NCBI GenBank assembly: GCA_902796835.1
Contig: CADBQP010000013.1
Location: 1 to 37,553 of the forward strand
Direction of reading: 5' to 3'
Source of the DNA: an uncultured Bacteroidales bacterium
GTDB taxonomy: Bacteria; Bacteroidota; Bacteroidia; Bacteroidales; Bacteroidaceae
DNA: 37,553 nucleotides
The notes under the pieces were generated by a model, which saw nothing but the letters and a program-made list of their open reading frames with translations, did not search any database and was not told where the DNA came from. How positions within the stretch are numbered: position 1 is the first letter of the stretch; the number at the start of each line of letters is the position of its first letter. A program made the position numbers and the translations under genes. Below are positions 7,245 through 15,028 of this stretch, in pieces.

Positions 7245-9503
7245 TTATTTTTCTCCTTGAAGTTTTCTCAAATCTTCTTCTTCGCCCACAAGCCACAAGG
7301 TATCGCTGCGCTGCAGGACACGGGAAGCCGAAGGCGAATCGAGAGCTCCTCCCTCTGACTCAAAACCTACTACGGTGCATTGATATGTTTCGCGCAAGGC
7401 GCTCTCACCTAGGGCTTTACCCACCAACGAAGGGTGGTTTACCAAATGGATTCGACGCAGCAATAACGGATGGTGGGTTGCTAACTGCGAAGCGTTTGCC
7501 GACGCCTCGGCCAAGGCAGAGAAGCGGGCCAATCCCTCGTCGTCGCTGATAACGAGGAGACTATCGCCAGGGAAAACAACGGTTTGACCATCAGGGATAT
7601 TGATACGCTCGGCTCCACGCTCTACAGCGGCAATGGTTATGCCAAGGTCGTGGCCAAAATTGAGTTCGCTCAAACGATGCCCAGCCCAAGTCGAACCAGC
7701 GGGCACCTGAACGCTGGCCGTATGAAGATTGTAGGATAGCAAACGGCGTGCATAGCTAGGTGTAGAAGCCTGTGCCTGGAAATCGCGCAGCCTAAGGTTG
7801 TGCATAAAGGTTCGTTCCATGCGTATGCTCACATACTTGATTACTCGAAGGCGAATGATCACAAAGACAGACACAACTGCCAAGATCACGTGAACTACCC
7901 AGGGAAGTGGGGAGAGGTACTCCAATACCAAAAACACGAAACCCGAAGCTATGAAATAGCGCACCCAAAAGAGCGCATAAACGATTCGACGATGCACTGG
8001 CCCAAGCTGTCGCAGTTGTCGGGCGCTACTTGTGTTGTTTTTCCTGACTACAATGGCTCTCAGGAAAGGGGACAGCAAGGCTACGGCCAGAAATATGAGC
8101 ACGCCGTTATCCCATATCCCATGGATGCTACGGGCAATGGGCCTAAAGACTGCGACGAGTATGGACCCGACAGCTGTACTGAGCACGGAGTATATAGCGA
8201 CCTGGACGGCAAGAAACGTGAGCAACTGCTGCCACAATTTTCTTGCCGACACTGGTGTGTCGGTTTTTGGGGTCTCGAAACGTGGGGCTTCTCGCTCGGC
8301 ATTGACCCGCTGCATGAATTTATGAGGCAACCACTGCTCAAATGATCGATACACTGGGTCGGCAGCGCGGATCATATAGGGAGTAAGAAACGTGGTGATG
8401 ATGCTCACGGCCACAACTACAGGATATAGGTATTCACTCGTGACGCCCAGCTGAACGCCCATCGAGGCTATGATGAAAGCGAACTCTCCAATTTGACCTA
8501 ACGAAAACCCGCACTGTAGCGAGACCCTTAGGGGCTGGCCGCTAAGCAGAAAACTCATAGTGCCAAACACAGCCTGACCAACGACCACCGATACAATTAT
8601 TATGGTTATGGGAAGCCAGTAGATGCTGAGTATTTGAGGGTCGACCATCATGCCTACCGACACGAAGAATATGGCACCGAAAAGATCTTTCACAGGAGCA
8701 GTAACACGCTCAATGCTTTCTGCCTCAAGCGTTTCGGCCAGGATGCTTCCCATCATGAAGGCTCCGAAGGCTGAGCTATAGCCCACCTGATCAGCATACA
8801 CTACGAGAAAAAAGCACATTCCAATGCTCACGATAAGCAATGTTTCTCCATTGAGCCACCGGCCTGCACGCCGCAAGAACAGGGGCACCACGAACATGCC
8901 CACCACAAACCACAAAATGAGAAAGAAAGCAAGTTTCACGAAGCTGGCTGCCAACTGAAGCCCCTCGAAATGGCGGCTCACTGCTACGGCTGAGAGTACA
9001 ACCATGAGCAATATGCCCAATATGTCTTCGAGCACAAGAACACTGAGTACCTCGGCGGCAAACTTTTGACGATTCATGCCGAGGTCGGCAAGAGCTTTGT
9101 AGATGATGGTAGTTGACGACATGGCCAGCATACCACCCAGAAACATACTGTCTGTTGCACCCCATCCAAATGCATGCCCAACCATGTTGCCCACACCAAA
9201 CATACACGCCATTACACAGCAAGCTGCAATGATAGGCGCAGAGCCCATCTTCAGAATTTTTTTAAACGAAAATTCCAGTCCGAGCGAGAACATGAGGAAG
9301 ATGACACCTATGTTGGCCCATGTGCTGATGCTTTGACTGTCGGCTACAGTGGGAGTCCACGGCATGTGGGGGCCAACCAGAAAGCCGGCCACAATGTAGC
9401 CCAGCACAAGCGGCTGGCGCAGACGACGAAAAAGAATGGCCACAACACCTGCCGTGATAAGGATAAGGGCTAAATCTGCAATAAGTGAGGGAAGTTGTTC
9501 CAT
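7245..9503 (-). CDS. CPA2-type cation:proton antiporter with two C-terminal RCK_C domains
   Basis: The N-terminal 390 residues are a KefB/KefC-like monovalent cation:proton antiporter domain. About a dozen hydrophobic helices are visible, with the family segments LGYIVAGFLVGPH, FLMFSLGLEFSF and SSAFGAFMMGSILAET. A second hydrophobic block of about four helices runs from roughly 405 to 560. The cytosolic end has two RCK_C/TrkA_C-like domains, at about 595-670 (VQVPAGSTWAGHRLSELNF) and 680-752. No nucleotide-binding Rossmann (TrkA_N) domain is evident, unlike classical KefC. It likely exchanges K+ or Na+ for H+ across the inner membrane, gated by a ligand on the RCK_C domains. The ion is not determinable from sequence. 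Confidence 0.88.
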   Translation of the reverse strand: MEQLPSLIADLALILITAGVVAILFRRLRQPLVLGYIVAGFLVGPHMPWTPTVADSQSISTWANIGVIFLMFSLGLEFSFKKILKMGSAPIIAACCVMACMFGVGNMVGHAFGWGATDSMFLGGMLAMSSTTIIYKALADLGMNRQKFAAEVLSVLVLEDILGILLMVVLSAVAVSRHFEGLQLAASFVKLAFFLILWFVVGMFVVPLFLRRAGRWLNGETLLIVSIGMCFFLVVYADQVGYSSAFGAFMMGSILAETLEAESIERVTAPVKDLFGAIFFVSVGMMVDPQILSIYWLPITIIIVSVVVGQAVFGTMSFLLSGQPLRVSLQCGFSLGQIGEFAFIIASMGVQLGVTSEYLYPVVVAVSIITTFLTPYMIRAADPVYRSFEQWLPHKFMQRVNAEREAPRFETPKTDTPVSARKLWQQLLTFLAVQVAIYSVLSTAVGSILVAVFRPIARSIHGIWDNGVLIFLAVALLSPFLRAIVVRKNNTSSARQLRQLGPVHRRIVYALFWVRYFIASGFVFLVLEYLSPLPWVVHVILAVVSVFVIIRLRVIKYVSIRMERTFMHNLRLRDFQAQASTPSYARRLLSYNLHTASVQVPAGSTWAGHRLSELNFGHDLGITIAAVERGAERINIPDGQTVVFPGDSLLVISDDEGLARFSALAEASANASQLATHHPLLLRRIHLVNHPSLVGKALGESALRETYQCTVVGFESEGGALDSPSASRVLQRSDTLWLVGEEEDLRKLQGEK

Positions 9504-9553
9504 AGCAATAAGAAAAAGAAGGAAGTATGTTTATTTGCTAATCATTTTTGAGG

Positions 9554-10543
9554 TCAATTTTCAATGGTGGCTTCAAAACAGCTGAAACAAGGCGATGTGG
9601 GACGGAATGTGACGCTGTTGTTTTCGGCTGGAAACATCACGGTTTGGCCTGCTTTTATCGGAAGTGTATGACCAGCACCGTCGGTGAGCAGGGCACTACC
9701 CTCATAGGCCACCATTATCACAAAGGAATCGATTGCAGAGAAATCTTGTTCGAATAATTCGGTAAGATGATAGACATGGGTGCTGAAATAAGGGCTTTGC
9801 TTCACTGCCACCCTCTCGTTCATGGCATTGCGGTAGCTTATGCGGCCGTCTGCTGTCTTCTCGAAATTAAGGGCTCTGCGGGCTTTCTCCACATGTAGTT
9901 CTCGCCGCTTACCGTTTTCATCGGTACGATCGAAATCGTAAACGCGATAAGTGGCACCGCTACTCTGTTGCACCTCTACGAGCAGATTGCCTGCCCCTAT
10001 GCTATGAATGCGCCCCGCCGGAATATAGAAGGCATCGCCAGGATGTGTTTCAAAGCAATTCAGATGTGCCGTCAGAGAACCATCGGCGAGCATGTGTTCG
10101 AAGTATGCATCGTCCACATCTCGGCAAAACCCGTTCACAATCGAAGCTCCGGGAGCAGCTTTCACTACGAACCACATTTCGCTCTTTCCGTAGGGCATAC
10201 CCTCGGTACGGGCCATTTCATCATCGGGGTGCACCTGTATGCTAAGGTCGCTACGGGCATCAATAATTTTTATCAGCAGCGGAAATTGGGTGCCATAACG
10301 CTCCATGTTATTTTTACCCACAAGTCGGGCGCCATATTTTCCGATAAGCTCCGGAATGTTCAAACCCACATCGTCGCCCTCGCTCTCGGGGGTGGCTTCG
10401 CCTCGCAGGGCTGACACCTCAAAACTTTCGCCAATGCGGCGCTCATAGTCTGTCAGACCCTTGAGCGCGGCTATTTGATTGCCACCCCAAAGTTTACGTT
10501 CTAACAGGGGACAAAAGCGTATAGGTCGGATGGGATGTTCCAT
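9554..10543 (-). CDS. manA: mannose-6-phosphate isomerase, class I
   Basis: This cytosolic zinc enzyme interconverts mannose-6-phosphate and fructose-6-phosphate, feeding mannose into glycolysis or supplying GDP-mannose synthesis. The cupin zinc ligands are all visible: QVHPDD (Gln103, His105), KSEMW (Glu122) and the PAGRIHSIG segment with His180. The substrate-binding arginine lies in TYRVYDFDR near residue 200. The N-terminal KLWGG is also typical. At 329 residues it is the short bacterial form. It lies between the two antiporter genes: 19 bases after the NhaC-type gene and 50 before the CPA2 gene, all on the minus strand, so the three may form one transcript. Confidence 0.93.
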   Translation of the reverse strand: MEHPIRPIRFCPLLERKLWGGNQIAALKGLTDYERRIGESFEVSALRGEATPESEGDDVGLNIPELIGKYGARLVGKNNMERYGTQFPLLIKIIDARSDLSIQVHPDDEMARTEGMPYGKSEMWFVVKAAPGASIVNGFCRDVDDAYFEHMLADGSLTAHLNCFETHPGDAFYIPAGRIHSIGAGNLLVEVQQSSGATYRVYDFDRTDENGKRRELHVEKARRALNFEKTADGRISYRNAMNERVAVKQSPYFSTHVYHLTELFEQDFSAIDSFVIMVAYEGSALLTDGAGHTLPIKAGQTVMFPAENNSVTFRPTSPCFSCFEATIEN

Positions 10544-10562
10544 TTTCTTTATTCGTTTATTT

Positions 10563-11852
10563 TTATTGTCGCCTTTTAATCATAATAGCAAAGACTGCGC
10601 TTCCAGCCATGAAGTAAGGATAAACCATGCTCGCAGCAATTTCCGCGGGATTGATACTGGCCAGTCCGCCTGCTATCAGGAGTTGCGGACCATAGGGTAT
10701 CATCGACTGAACAAAGCACGAGAAGGTGTCAAGTATGCTGGCCGCCCGCTTTGGCTCTACATTATAACGACGGGCTATGCCCTTGGAGATCTCGCCCACC
10801 GACAGAATGGCCACCGTATTGTTGGCTGTGCAAAGATTTGTGAGACTCACCAGTGAAGCTATGCTCAGTTCAGCTCCGCGCTGACCACGGATGCGTCGGG
10901 TGAGTAACCACACGGTGTAGGTCACCCCACCGTTTACCCTGACAATCTCCATCACTCCGCCGGCAAGCATTGATATGACTATCAATTCACCCATACCTCC
11001 AGCACCCTCGGCTGCTGCCGAAAGCCAGGTTTGCATGTCAAAACTTCCATATAGCATGCCTACCACTCCCGACAGCAAAGTGCCCACGAGCAGAGCCAAT
11101 AGTACATTTGTTCCAGCCAATGCCAGCAACAGCACTGCCACATAAGGAATGACTTTGGGCAGGTCGCTGATTGCAGCCGCTGGCGTTTCAGTATCAGGAG
11201 CACTTGAGCCCATAACGGCATAGACCACAAACGTAAGCAAAGCAGCAGGAAACACTATTGCAAAATTCACCCTAAATTTATCGCGCATTTCGCACCCCTG
11301 CGTTTGAGTGGCCACCACTGTCGTATCGGAAATAAACGAGAGATTGTCACCAAAAAAAGCACCTCCCACCGTGGCTGCCGCCATCACTGGCACACTCATT
11401 TCCATTCGCTCGGCCATCCCCACTGCTACTGGAGCAAGCGCCACAATGGTGCCCACACTTGTGCCCATGCTAAGCGAAACAAGGCAGGCCGCTACAAACA
11501 TACCGCCAAGCAGCATATGGCTTGGCATTACTGCAAGCGTGAGACTTACCATTGCATCTACTGCCCCCATTGCCCGTGCCGAGGCAGCAAAAGCTCCGGC
11601 CAGCACAAAGATCCACACCATCAGGAGAAGACTTGCATGGCCCGCACCACGCGAAAAACACCTCATGCGTTCACCCAGCGTAAAGCCGCGCAGCGAGGCA
11701 ACGGCCCATACGGCCGTCAGCACAAAAACCACTAACAACGGAACGCGCGAAGCACCACCCCACATCATGCCAAAGCCCAACAGGAGCAAGCCCATAACAA
11801 AAAGGGGGCTTACCGCCAGCAGACCATGACGTTTTGGCTTATGTAACATCAT
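10563..11852 (-). CDS. Na+/H+ antiporter, NhaC family
   Basis: A 429-residue integral membrane protein with about eleven hydrophobic helices. Family features include a helix break at GTSVGTIVALAPVAVGMAER, the conserved GGAFFGDNLSFISDTT segment with an Asp-Asn-Ser pair placed in a transport half-helix, and SLTNLCTANNTVAILSVG with another discontinuous helix. It has no cytosolic regulatory domain. It probably exports Na+ in exchange for H+; some members of this group exchange malate and lactate, so the substrate is uncertain. Two ATG codons open the frame in tandem (11852 and 11849). A consensus -7 box sits about 21 bases upstream. The gene is followed 19 bases later by manA. Confidence 0.88.
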   Translation of the reverse strand: MMLHKPKRHGLLAVSPLFVMGLLLLGFGMMWGGASRVPLLVVFVLTAVWAVASLRGFTLGERMRCFSRGAGHASLLLMVWIFVLAGAFAASARAMGAVDAMVSLTLAVMPSHMLLGGMFVAACLVSLSMGTSVGTIVALAPVAVGMAERMEMSVPVMAAATVGGAFFGDNLSFISDTTVVATQTQGCEMRDKFRVNFAIVFPAALLTFVVYAVMGSSAPDTETPAAAISDLPKVIPYVAVLLLALAGTNVLLALLVGTLLSGVVGMLYGSFDMQTWLSAAAEGAGGMGELIVISMLAGGVMEIVRVNGGVTYTVWLLTRRIRGQRGAELSIASLVSLTNLCTANNTVAILSVGEISKGIARRYNVEPKRAASILDTFSCFVQSMIPYGPQLLIAGGLASINPAEIAASMVYPYFMAGSAVFAIMIKRRQ

Positions 11853-11872
11853 TGTTTTAGAAAAAAAGCGTA

Positions 11873-11880
11873 CAAATATA
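11873..11880 (-). promoter_or_regulatory. putative -7 box for the NhaC-type antiporter gene
   Basis: On the minus strand TATATTTG matches TAnnTTTG exactly. It predicts a start near 11867 and a very short leader of about 15 bases. A TTTG lies only 13 bases upstream, too close for a normal -33 element. Confidence 0.5.
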
Positions 11881-11899
11881 CTATATTACCTTACAAAGA

Positions 11900-11957
11900 A
11901 CGGGCTCCTGCCCCGATTTTCCGTCCGTTTTTCAGACTATCAGGAGCAGAAGCCCGT
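11900..11957 (-). terminator. long hairpin between the 46-codon gene and the NhaC-type gene
   Basis: Arms 11900-11914 and 11943-11957 pair over 15 positions with two mismatches; the loop is 28 bases. On the minus strand it follows the 46-codon gene by 26 bases and is followed by TTCTTTG, a weak U-tract. It would end the small transcript before the antiporter promoter. It could equally be a stable 3' RNA structure or part of a small RNA. Confidence 0.5.
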
Positions 11958-11983
11958 CCAAATTATGAGTTCAAATCAAGTTT

Positions 11984-12124
11984 TTACGGCAACATTAGCA
12001 TCGCCCGGCCTTGATTACGTCGATAAATCTCGTTGGCCAACTGCTGACAACGGGCTCCAAGGCCCATTTGCTGATAGCGCCGATACTGATAGCGCAACAC
12101 TTCTAAGTCTGTTTTTGTCTTCAT
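11984..12124 (-). CDS. probable small basic protein, 46 residues, unknown function
   Basis: An ATG at 12124 opens a 46-codon frame. The product is Arg/Gln/Tyr-rich, beginning MKTKTDLEVLRYQYRRYQQ and ending in a short hydrophobic AMLMLP. It looks like two amphipathic basic helices joined at MGLGAR, with no signal peptide or membrane helix. A second ATG two codons earlier (12130) is possible. Support for a real gene is circumstantial: a consensus -7 box at 12183-12176, a 45-base leader, and a hairpin 26 bases after the stop make a complete small transcription unit. I recall similar short ORFs in Prevotella but cannot name a family. A nucleic-acid- or ribosome-binding role would suit its charge but is speculation. 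Confidence 0.5.
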   Translation of the reverse strand: MKTKTDLEVLRYQYRRYQQMGLGARCQQLANEIYRRNQGRAMLMLP

Positions 12125-12175
12125 AACCATAAGTTTTTTCTTATTAAAGGCTGATTGCCTACATCTTACGAGCTG

Positions 12176-12183
12176 CAAAAATA
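12176..12183 (-). promoter_or_regulatory. putative -7 box for the 46-codon gene
   Basis: On the minus strand TATTTTTG fits TAnnTTTG. A TTTG occurs 16 bases further upstream, shorter than the usual 19-21. Start of transcription would be near 12169. Confidence 0.45.
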
Positions 12184-12433
12184 TGACTGCAGCCTTTGCC
12201 AAAAAAATTTCAGATACAAAAAAGCATTTAGCTTCCTGTTTTTGCAGTTCGAACAACAGTTTTTGACAAGCGGAAACGTCAATTCGCAACTTTTTTGCAG
12301 TTTATGCTCAGTCACGACCGGGTGTCACGAGGAAAAAGAGACATAAAGGAGTTTTTGAACAAGAAAAAACACATTTTCGCGCCAAGAGTGTTAATCTTGT
12401 TGAAAAAAAAGGGAAATTTATAGGAGATTTTTA

Positions 12434-12441
12434 TAACTTTG
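12434..12441 (+). promoter_or_regulatory. putative -7 box for the cdd-dnaN-recN run
   Basis: TAACTTTG is an exact TAnnTTTG match 69 bases before the cytidine deaminase ATG. No -33 TTTG lies at the expected spacing. It is the only good box ahead of a plus-strand run that continues to 23340. Confidence 0.5.
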
Positions 12442-12510
12442 CTCGCAAATAGGCACAAAGACAAGCCGAGCCTACAAAAAACCTGTATCTAAACTGAACA
12501 AATACACACA

Positions 12511-12993
12511 ATGGAAAATCTGAAACTCGACATACGATACCGCATTCTCAAGGAAGACGAGCTCTCGAGCGAAGACCTAATACTCATTAACAAGGCCAAA
12601 GAAGCCACCGCCACCAGTTACACGCCCTATTCCCATTTCCGCGTGGGTGCTGCCGTAGCCATGGATAATGGAGAAATCATTTGCGGGTCGAACCAAGAGA
12701 ACGCCGCCTTCCCCTCAGGTCTATGCGCCGAGCGTTGTGCCATTTTCTATGCCCAGGCCGCCCACCCCGACGCCGCAGTAACCACACTGGCCATAGCTGC
12801 CAGGCAAAGAGACGGTTTGTTTACGCCGCAACCCATTTCACCCTGCGGAGCATGTCGGCAAGTGCTTGCCGAAGCCGAATACAGGGCAAAGCAGCCCATG
12901 CGTGTGCTGCTCTATGGTACACAAGGCACCTGCGAGATTCAAGGAATTGGCCACCTGCTGCCGTTCATGTTCACCGACGACGACATGCATTAG
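12511..12993 (+). CDS. cdd: cytidine deaminase
   Basis: The enzyme hydrolyses cytidine and deoxycytidine to the uridine forms in pyrimidine salvage. The zinc site is complete: CAER (Cys72, catalytic Glu74) and PCGAC (Cys112, Cys115). Substrate contacts are visible in YSHFRVGAA (residues 40-48) and NQENAAFPSG (residues 61-70). The length of 160 residues is slightly longer than the tetrameric type because of an N-terminal extension of about 20 residues, which is common in Bacteroidota. It starts the long plus-strand run and is 54 bases upstream of dnaN. Confidence 0.95.
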   Translation: MENLKLDIRYRILKEDELSSEDLILINKAKEATATSYTPYSHFRVGAAVAMDNGEIICGSNQENAAFPSGLCAERCAIFYAQAAHPDAAVTTLAIAARQRDGLFTPQPISPCGACRQVLAEAEYRAKQPMRVLLYGTQGTCEIQGIGHLLPFMFTDDDMH

Positions 12994-13047
12994 CCAGTTC
13001 ATACACACGAAAATAAATAATCAAAAAAAAATAACAACCTACACATC

Positions 13048-14172
13048 ATGAAATTTACCGTATCAAGCTCTGCACTTTCGGGCCGCATGCAAGCCATAGG
13101 CCGAGTAATTAGTCCGAAAAACAGCATTAACATTCTGGAATGCTTCGTTTTTGACATTAAGGGCAACACCCTCTCGCTCACGGCAAGCGACAACGAAAAC
13201 ACACTGACAACCACACTCGAGCTTGTGGACAGCGAAAAAGACGTGCGCTTTTGCGTAGGTGCCAAAACCGTGCAAGACGCCATCAAAGAAATTCCCGAGC
13301 AGCCACTTGAGTTCTTCCTGAACGAGGAAACCCGCGAAATCACAGTGGTCTACCAGAACGGACAATATAAGTTCATGGCACAGTCGGCCGACGAGTATCC
13401 CACTCCCCCTGCCGACACCGAAGAGGTTATGAAACTCCAGATACCCGCCAGCCTGCTGCTTGCCGGCATTGGCCGCGCCCTCTTTGCCACTGCCGACGAC
13501 ACCCTTCGCCCCGTAATGAACGGCATCTATTTCGACGTGAAAGAAGGTGGGGTAACCATGGTAGCAAGCGACGGACACAAAATGGCTTGTTCGAAAGCAC
13601 TCAACGTGCCCAGCGAAACCGACGGTGCATTCATTCTGCCCAAAAAGCCTGCCACCCTGGCCCGCACCCTGTTTGCCAAAGCCGAAGGCGACATTGAAAT
13701 CACCTTTAGCGCACGCAACGCAGTTTTCAGAAGCGAAGGAGCTACAATGAACTGCCGCCTTATTGAGGGACGCTATCCGAACTATGCCAGCGTGATACGT
13801 CAAGACAATCCCAACCTTGCCACCGTTAATCGCGCCGCACTGCTTAGCGCCCTACGCCGCGTGCTAATTTTCTCGAGCGCTACAAGTGCCCTCGTTAAAC
13901 TGCAAATCGACGGAGGGAAAATGACGGTATCGAGCCAGAATATAGACTTTTCCATGTCAGCCGAAGAGTCGCTCCTCTGCGACTACCAGGGCACACCACT
14001 CAGCATAGGATTCAAAGGAACGTTCCTCACCGAATTGCTGCAAAACGTGGAGGGCGACGAAATCACCTTCCAGCTGGCCGACGCCAGCCGTGCAGGCATC
14101 ATAGTGCCAGTGGCTCAACCCGAAGGCGAGCAGGTGCAGATGCTCCTCATGCCCATGATGCTCAACAACTAA
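13048..14172 (+). CDS. dnaN: DNA polymerase III beta subunit (sliding clamp)
   Basis: DnaN forms the dimeric ring that tethers DNA polymerase III to DNA and binds many repair proteins. The 374-residue sequence shows three repeated domains of about 120 residues. Family segments include NILECFVFDIKGNTLSLTAS in domain 1, RPVMNGIYFDVKEGGVTMVA and ASDGHKMA in domain 2, EGRYPNYASVI between domains 2 and 3, and the C-terminal end QMLLMPMML, where Met/Pro/Met/Leu residues shape the peptide-binding pocket. It is not next to dnaA here. Instead it is followed after 12 bases by a DnaQ-like exonuclease, then coaBC, DUF4835 and recN. Confidence 0.97.
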   Translation: MKFTVSSSALSGRMQAIGRVISPKNSINILECFVFDIKGNTLSLTASDNENTLTTTLELVDSEKDVRFCVGAKTVQDAIKEIPEQPLEFFLNEETREITVVYQNGQYKFMAQSADEYPTPPADTEEVMKLQIPASLLLAGIGRALFATADDTLRPVMNGIYFDVKEGGVTMVASDGHKMACSKALNVPSETDGAFILPKKPATLARTLFAKAEGDIEITFSARNAVFRSEGATMNCRLIEGRYPNYASVIRQDNPNLATVNRAALLSALRRVLIFSSATSALVKLQIDGGKMTVSSQNIDFSMSAEESLLCDYQGTPLSIGFKGTFLTELLQNVEGDEITFQLADASRAGIIVPVAQPEGEQVQMLLMPMMLNN

Positions 14173-14184
14173 GACGAAAAGCCC

Positions 14185-14946
14185 ATGACTCTAAAGCTGG
14201 AACGTCCCATCATATTCTTCGACATTGAATCGACAGGACTGAATGTAGCTCACGACCGCATTGTGGAACTGAGCTACATTAAGTTGCTTCCATCGGGCGA
14301 AGAGCAACGCCGCACACTGAGGCTCAACCCCACCATACCCATATCGGCCGAGGCAAGTGCCGTGAACGGTATCACCAACGAAATGGTGGCCCAGTGTCCC
14401 ACCTTCAGCGACATGTCCGACGAACTCTACCAAGTGTTCGCCCACTGCGACCTGGCCGGATTCAACTCCAACAAGTACGACGTACCTCTGTTGGTGGAGG
14501 AATTCATACGGGCAGGCATAAACTTTGACACAAGCACTATTCGTCTGGTCGATGTGCAAAACATCTATCACAAACTGGAGCAGCGAAACCTGACGGCAGC
14601 CTACCGCTTCTATTGCCATAAGGAACTCACCGATGCCCATACTGCTATGGCCGACACCGAGGCTACCTATGAAGTGTTAAAAGCCCAACTCGATAAATAT
14701 GACGAACTGCAGCCCACCGTAGAGTTTCTCTCAAAATTTTCGCAACAACAAGAAAACGTTGATTTGGCCGGACGTCTCATCATGGTCGACGGTTACGAAG
14801 TCATAAACTTCGGAAAATATAAAGGCCAAAGGGCTTGCGACGTGCTACGCCGCGACTACGGCTACTTTTCATGGATTCAGCAAGGCGACTTCACACAAGA
14901 CACCAAACGCTGCTTCATGCAAATCAAATTAAAATACTCTCTATAA
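14185..14946 (+). CDS. DnaQ-like 3'-5' exonuclease
   Basis: The first 170 residues form a DEDDh exonuclease domain. ExoI is FFDIESTGLN (Asp13, Glu15), ExoII lies in HCDLAGFNSNKYDVPLL, and ExoIII has the histidine and aspartate in AHTAMADTEA. This is the proofreading-type fold used to remove 3' nucleotides from DNA. A C-terminal part of about 80 residues contains a small domain with the pattern INFGKYKGQRACDVLRRDYGYFSWI, seen after exonuclease domains in Bacteroidota and related to DUF3820. It lies 12 bases after dnaN, so a replication-linked role as an epsilon-like proofreader is plausible. It might instead be a repair exonuclease of the ExoX type. Confidence 0.9.
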   Translation: MTLKLERPIIFFDIESTGLNVAHDRIVELSYIKLLPSGEEQRRTLRLNPTIPISAEASAVNGITNEMVAQCPTFSDMSDELYQVFAHCDLAGFNSNKYDVPLLVEEFIRAGINFDTSTIRLVDVQNIYHKLEQRNLTAAYRFYCHKELTDAHTAMADTEATYEVLKAQLDKYDELQPTVEFLSKFSQQQENVDLAGRLIMVDGYEVINFGKYKGQRACDVLRRDYGYFSWIQQGDFTQDTKRCFMQIKLKYSL

Positions 14947-15028
14947 TTCTTCCTCAACCACGAGAAGCACGATGGGTCGCCATCTATACATCGGCCAGCG
15001 GCTTTTCTCAATGGCAGCTTGAGCAAAT

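Larger units (their letters stand above)
12125..12510 (+). other. intergenic region with divergent promoters, no gene
   Basis: This 386-base AT-rich stretch separates the minus-strand 46-codon gene from cytidine deaminase. It holds the two -7 boxes listed separately at 12176-12183 and 12434-12441. Short open frames exist but start with no promoter or recognisable protein. I see no tRNA, riboswitch or repeat in the rest. Confidence 0.6.

Noticed and set aside
7800-8345. 181-codon plus-strand frame opposite the CPA2 antiporter
   Set aside because: Low-complexity, His/Tyr-rich translation in a shadow frame of a clear membrane protein gene.
12300-12510. possible riboswitch ahead of cytidine deaminase
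   Set aside because: No conserved aptamer pattern is visible; the region is simply AT-rich with a -7 box.
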